Assembly (NCBI GenBank): GCA_021811025.1
Contig: JAJZPX010000101.1
Coordinates: forward strand, 1-7,170
Length of the DNA: 7,170 bases
Source: Actinomycetes bacterium
GTDB lineage: Bacteria > Actinomycetota > Coriobacteriia > Anaerosomatales > JAJZPX01
Reading direction: 5' to 3'
Below, one piece after another: positions 6,975 through 7,170 of this stretch; the stretch's first letter is position 1; each line of letters begins with the position of its first letter. A model generated the notes under the pieces. It was not told where the DNA came from and did not search any database. It saw only the letters and a list, made by a program, of their open reading frames with translations. The translations under genes and the position numbers were made by a program.

Positions 6975-6994
6975 CTGCGACGCTGATCAAGGGG

Positions 6995-7170
6995 CTACGG
7001 CAGGTAGAGGATTACCGCCGTCACGATCACGAACAGGATGATGTCGACGAGCAGCGGCCTGTCCGTGAGCAGTATCTCCTCGGGGCTCCCGCCGAGGTCG
7101 TGCAGGTACACGAGCCGCAGGTACCGGAAGAGCCCGAACATCACGAAGGGCACGGTGAGCAGCAGCCACT
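6995..7170 (-). CDS. UbiA-type prenyltransferase, C-terminal fragment (decaprenyl-phosphate phosphoribosyltransferase-like)
   Basis: Reading the minus strand from 7168 down to the TAG at 6997-6995 gives 57 residues without a stop; the rest lies beyond the right edge. The fragment has a hydrophobic helix ending in FGLFRYLRLVYL (visible residues 11-22), then GGSPEEILLTDRPLL (26-40), then a last hydrophobic helix to the end. The 'GGSPEE.LL.DRPLL' loop is, from memory, characteristic of bacterial decaprenyl-phosphate phosphoribosyltransferases and close UbiA relatives. These enzymes transfer 5-phosphoribose from PRPP to a polyprenyl phosphate at the inner face of the membrane. The catalytic aspartate-rich motifs lie outside the window, so the exact activity is inferred. 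The gap to the convergent GtrA stop is only 20 bases. A longer open frame on the same strand (down to 6987) encodes an Arg/Ala/Pro-rich shadow. Confidence 0.85.
   Translation of the reverse strand, partial: WLLLTVPFVMFGLFRYLRLVYLHDLGGSPEEILLTDRPLLVDIILFVIVTAVILYLP

Overview
The window is 7.2 kb of high-G+C bacterial DNA, almost fully coding, with several GTG starts and stop/start overlaps. It reads as part of a cell-envelope glycan (O-antigen, capsule or wall polysaccharide type) locus. No rRNA, tRNA, insertion sequence, integrase, CRISPR array or phage gene was seen. The host cannot be fixed from the sequence. A high-G+C lineage such as Actinobacteriota fits the composition and the polyprenyl-phosphate phosphoribosyltransferase-like protein at the right edge, but this is inference.

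Layout, left to right. (1) The C-terminal half of a GT4-type glycosyltransferase, cut by the left edge (1-594). (2) An 81-base gap holding an exceptional C-rich tract, which is a G-quadruplex motif on the minus strand, followed by a TATACT box. (3) A free-standing PHP-domain metal phosphoesterase (676-1344). (4) A probable promoter overlapping its stop codon, then a Shine-Dalgarno site. (5) A tight run of five plus-strand genes: a DUF362 protein (1404-2576), a large GT-C-like multi-pass membrane protein with a C-terminal beta-type domain (about 2554-4353), an extended-SDR sugar epimerase/dehydratase-like protein (4350-5285), an FAD amine-oxidase-fold oxidoreductase (5293-6576), and a small GtrA-family membrane protein (6573-6974). 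(6) Convergent with these and running off the right edge, the last 57 residues of a UbiA-type prenyltransferase on the minus strand (6995-7170), most like decaprenyl-phosphate phosphoribosyltransferases.

How the parts may work together (inference): the UbiA-type enzyme could load a pentose phosphate on a polyprenyl-phosphate carrier. The flavoenzyme and the SDR protein could carry out redox changes on a lipid-linked or nucleotide sugar. The GtrA protein could help flip the lipid-linked sugar, and the GT-C-like protein could use it on the outer face of the membrane. The cytoplasmic GT4 enzyme would build the acceptor glycan. The PHP and DUF362 proteins have no evident place in this scheme and are the least explained members. 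No defence or mobile system was found; the candidate novelty is this gene combination.
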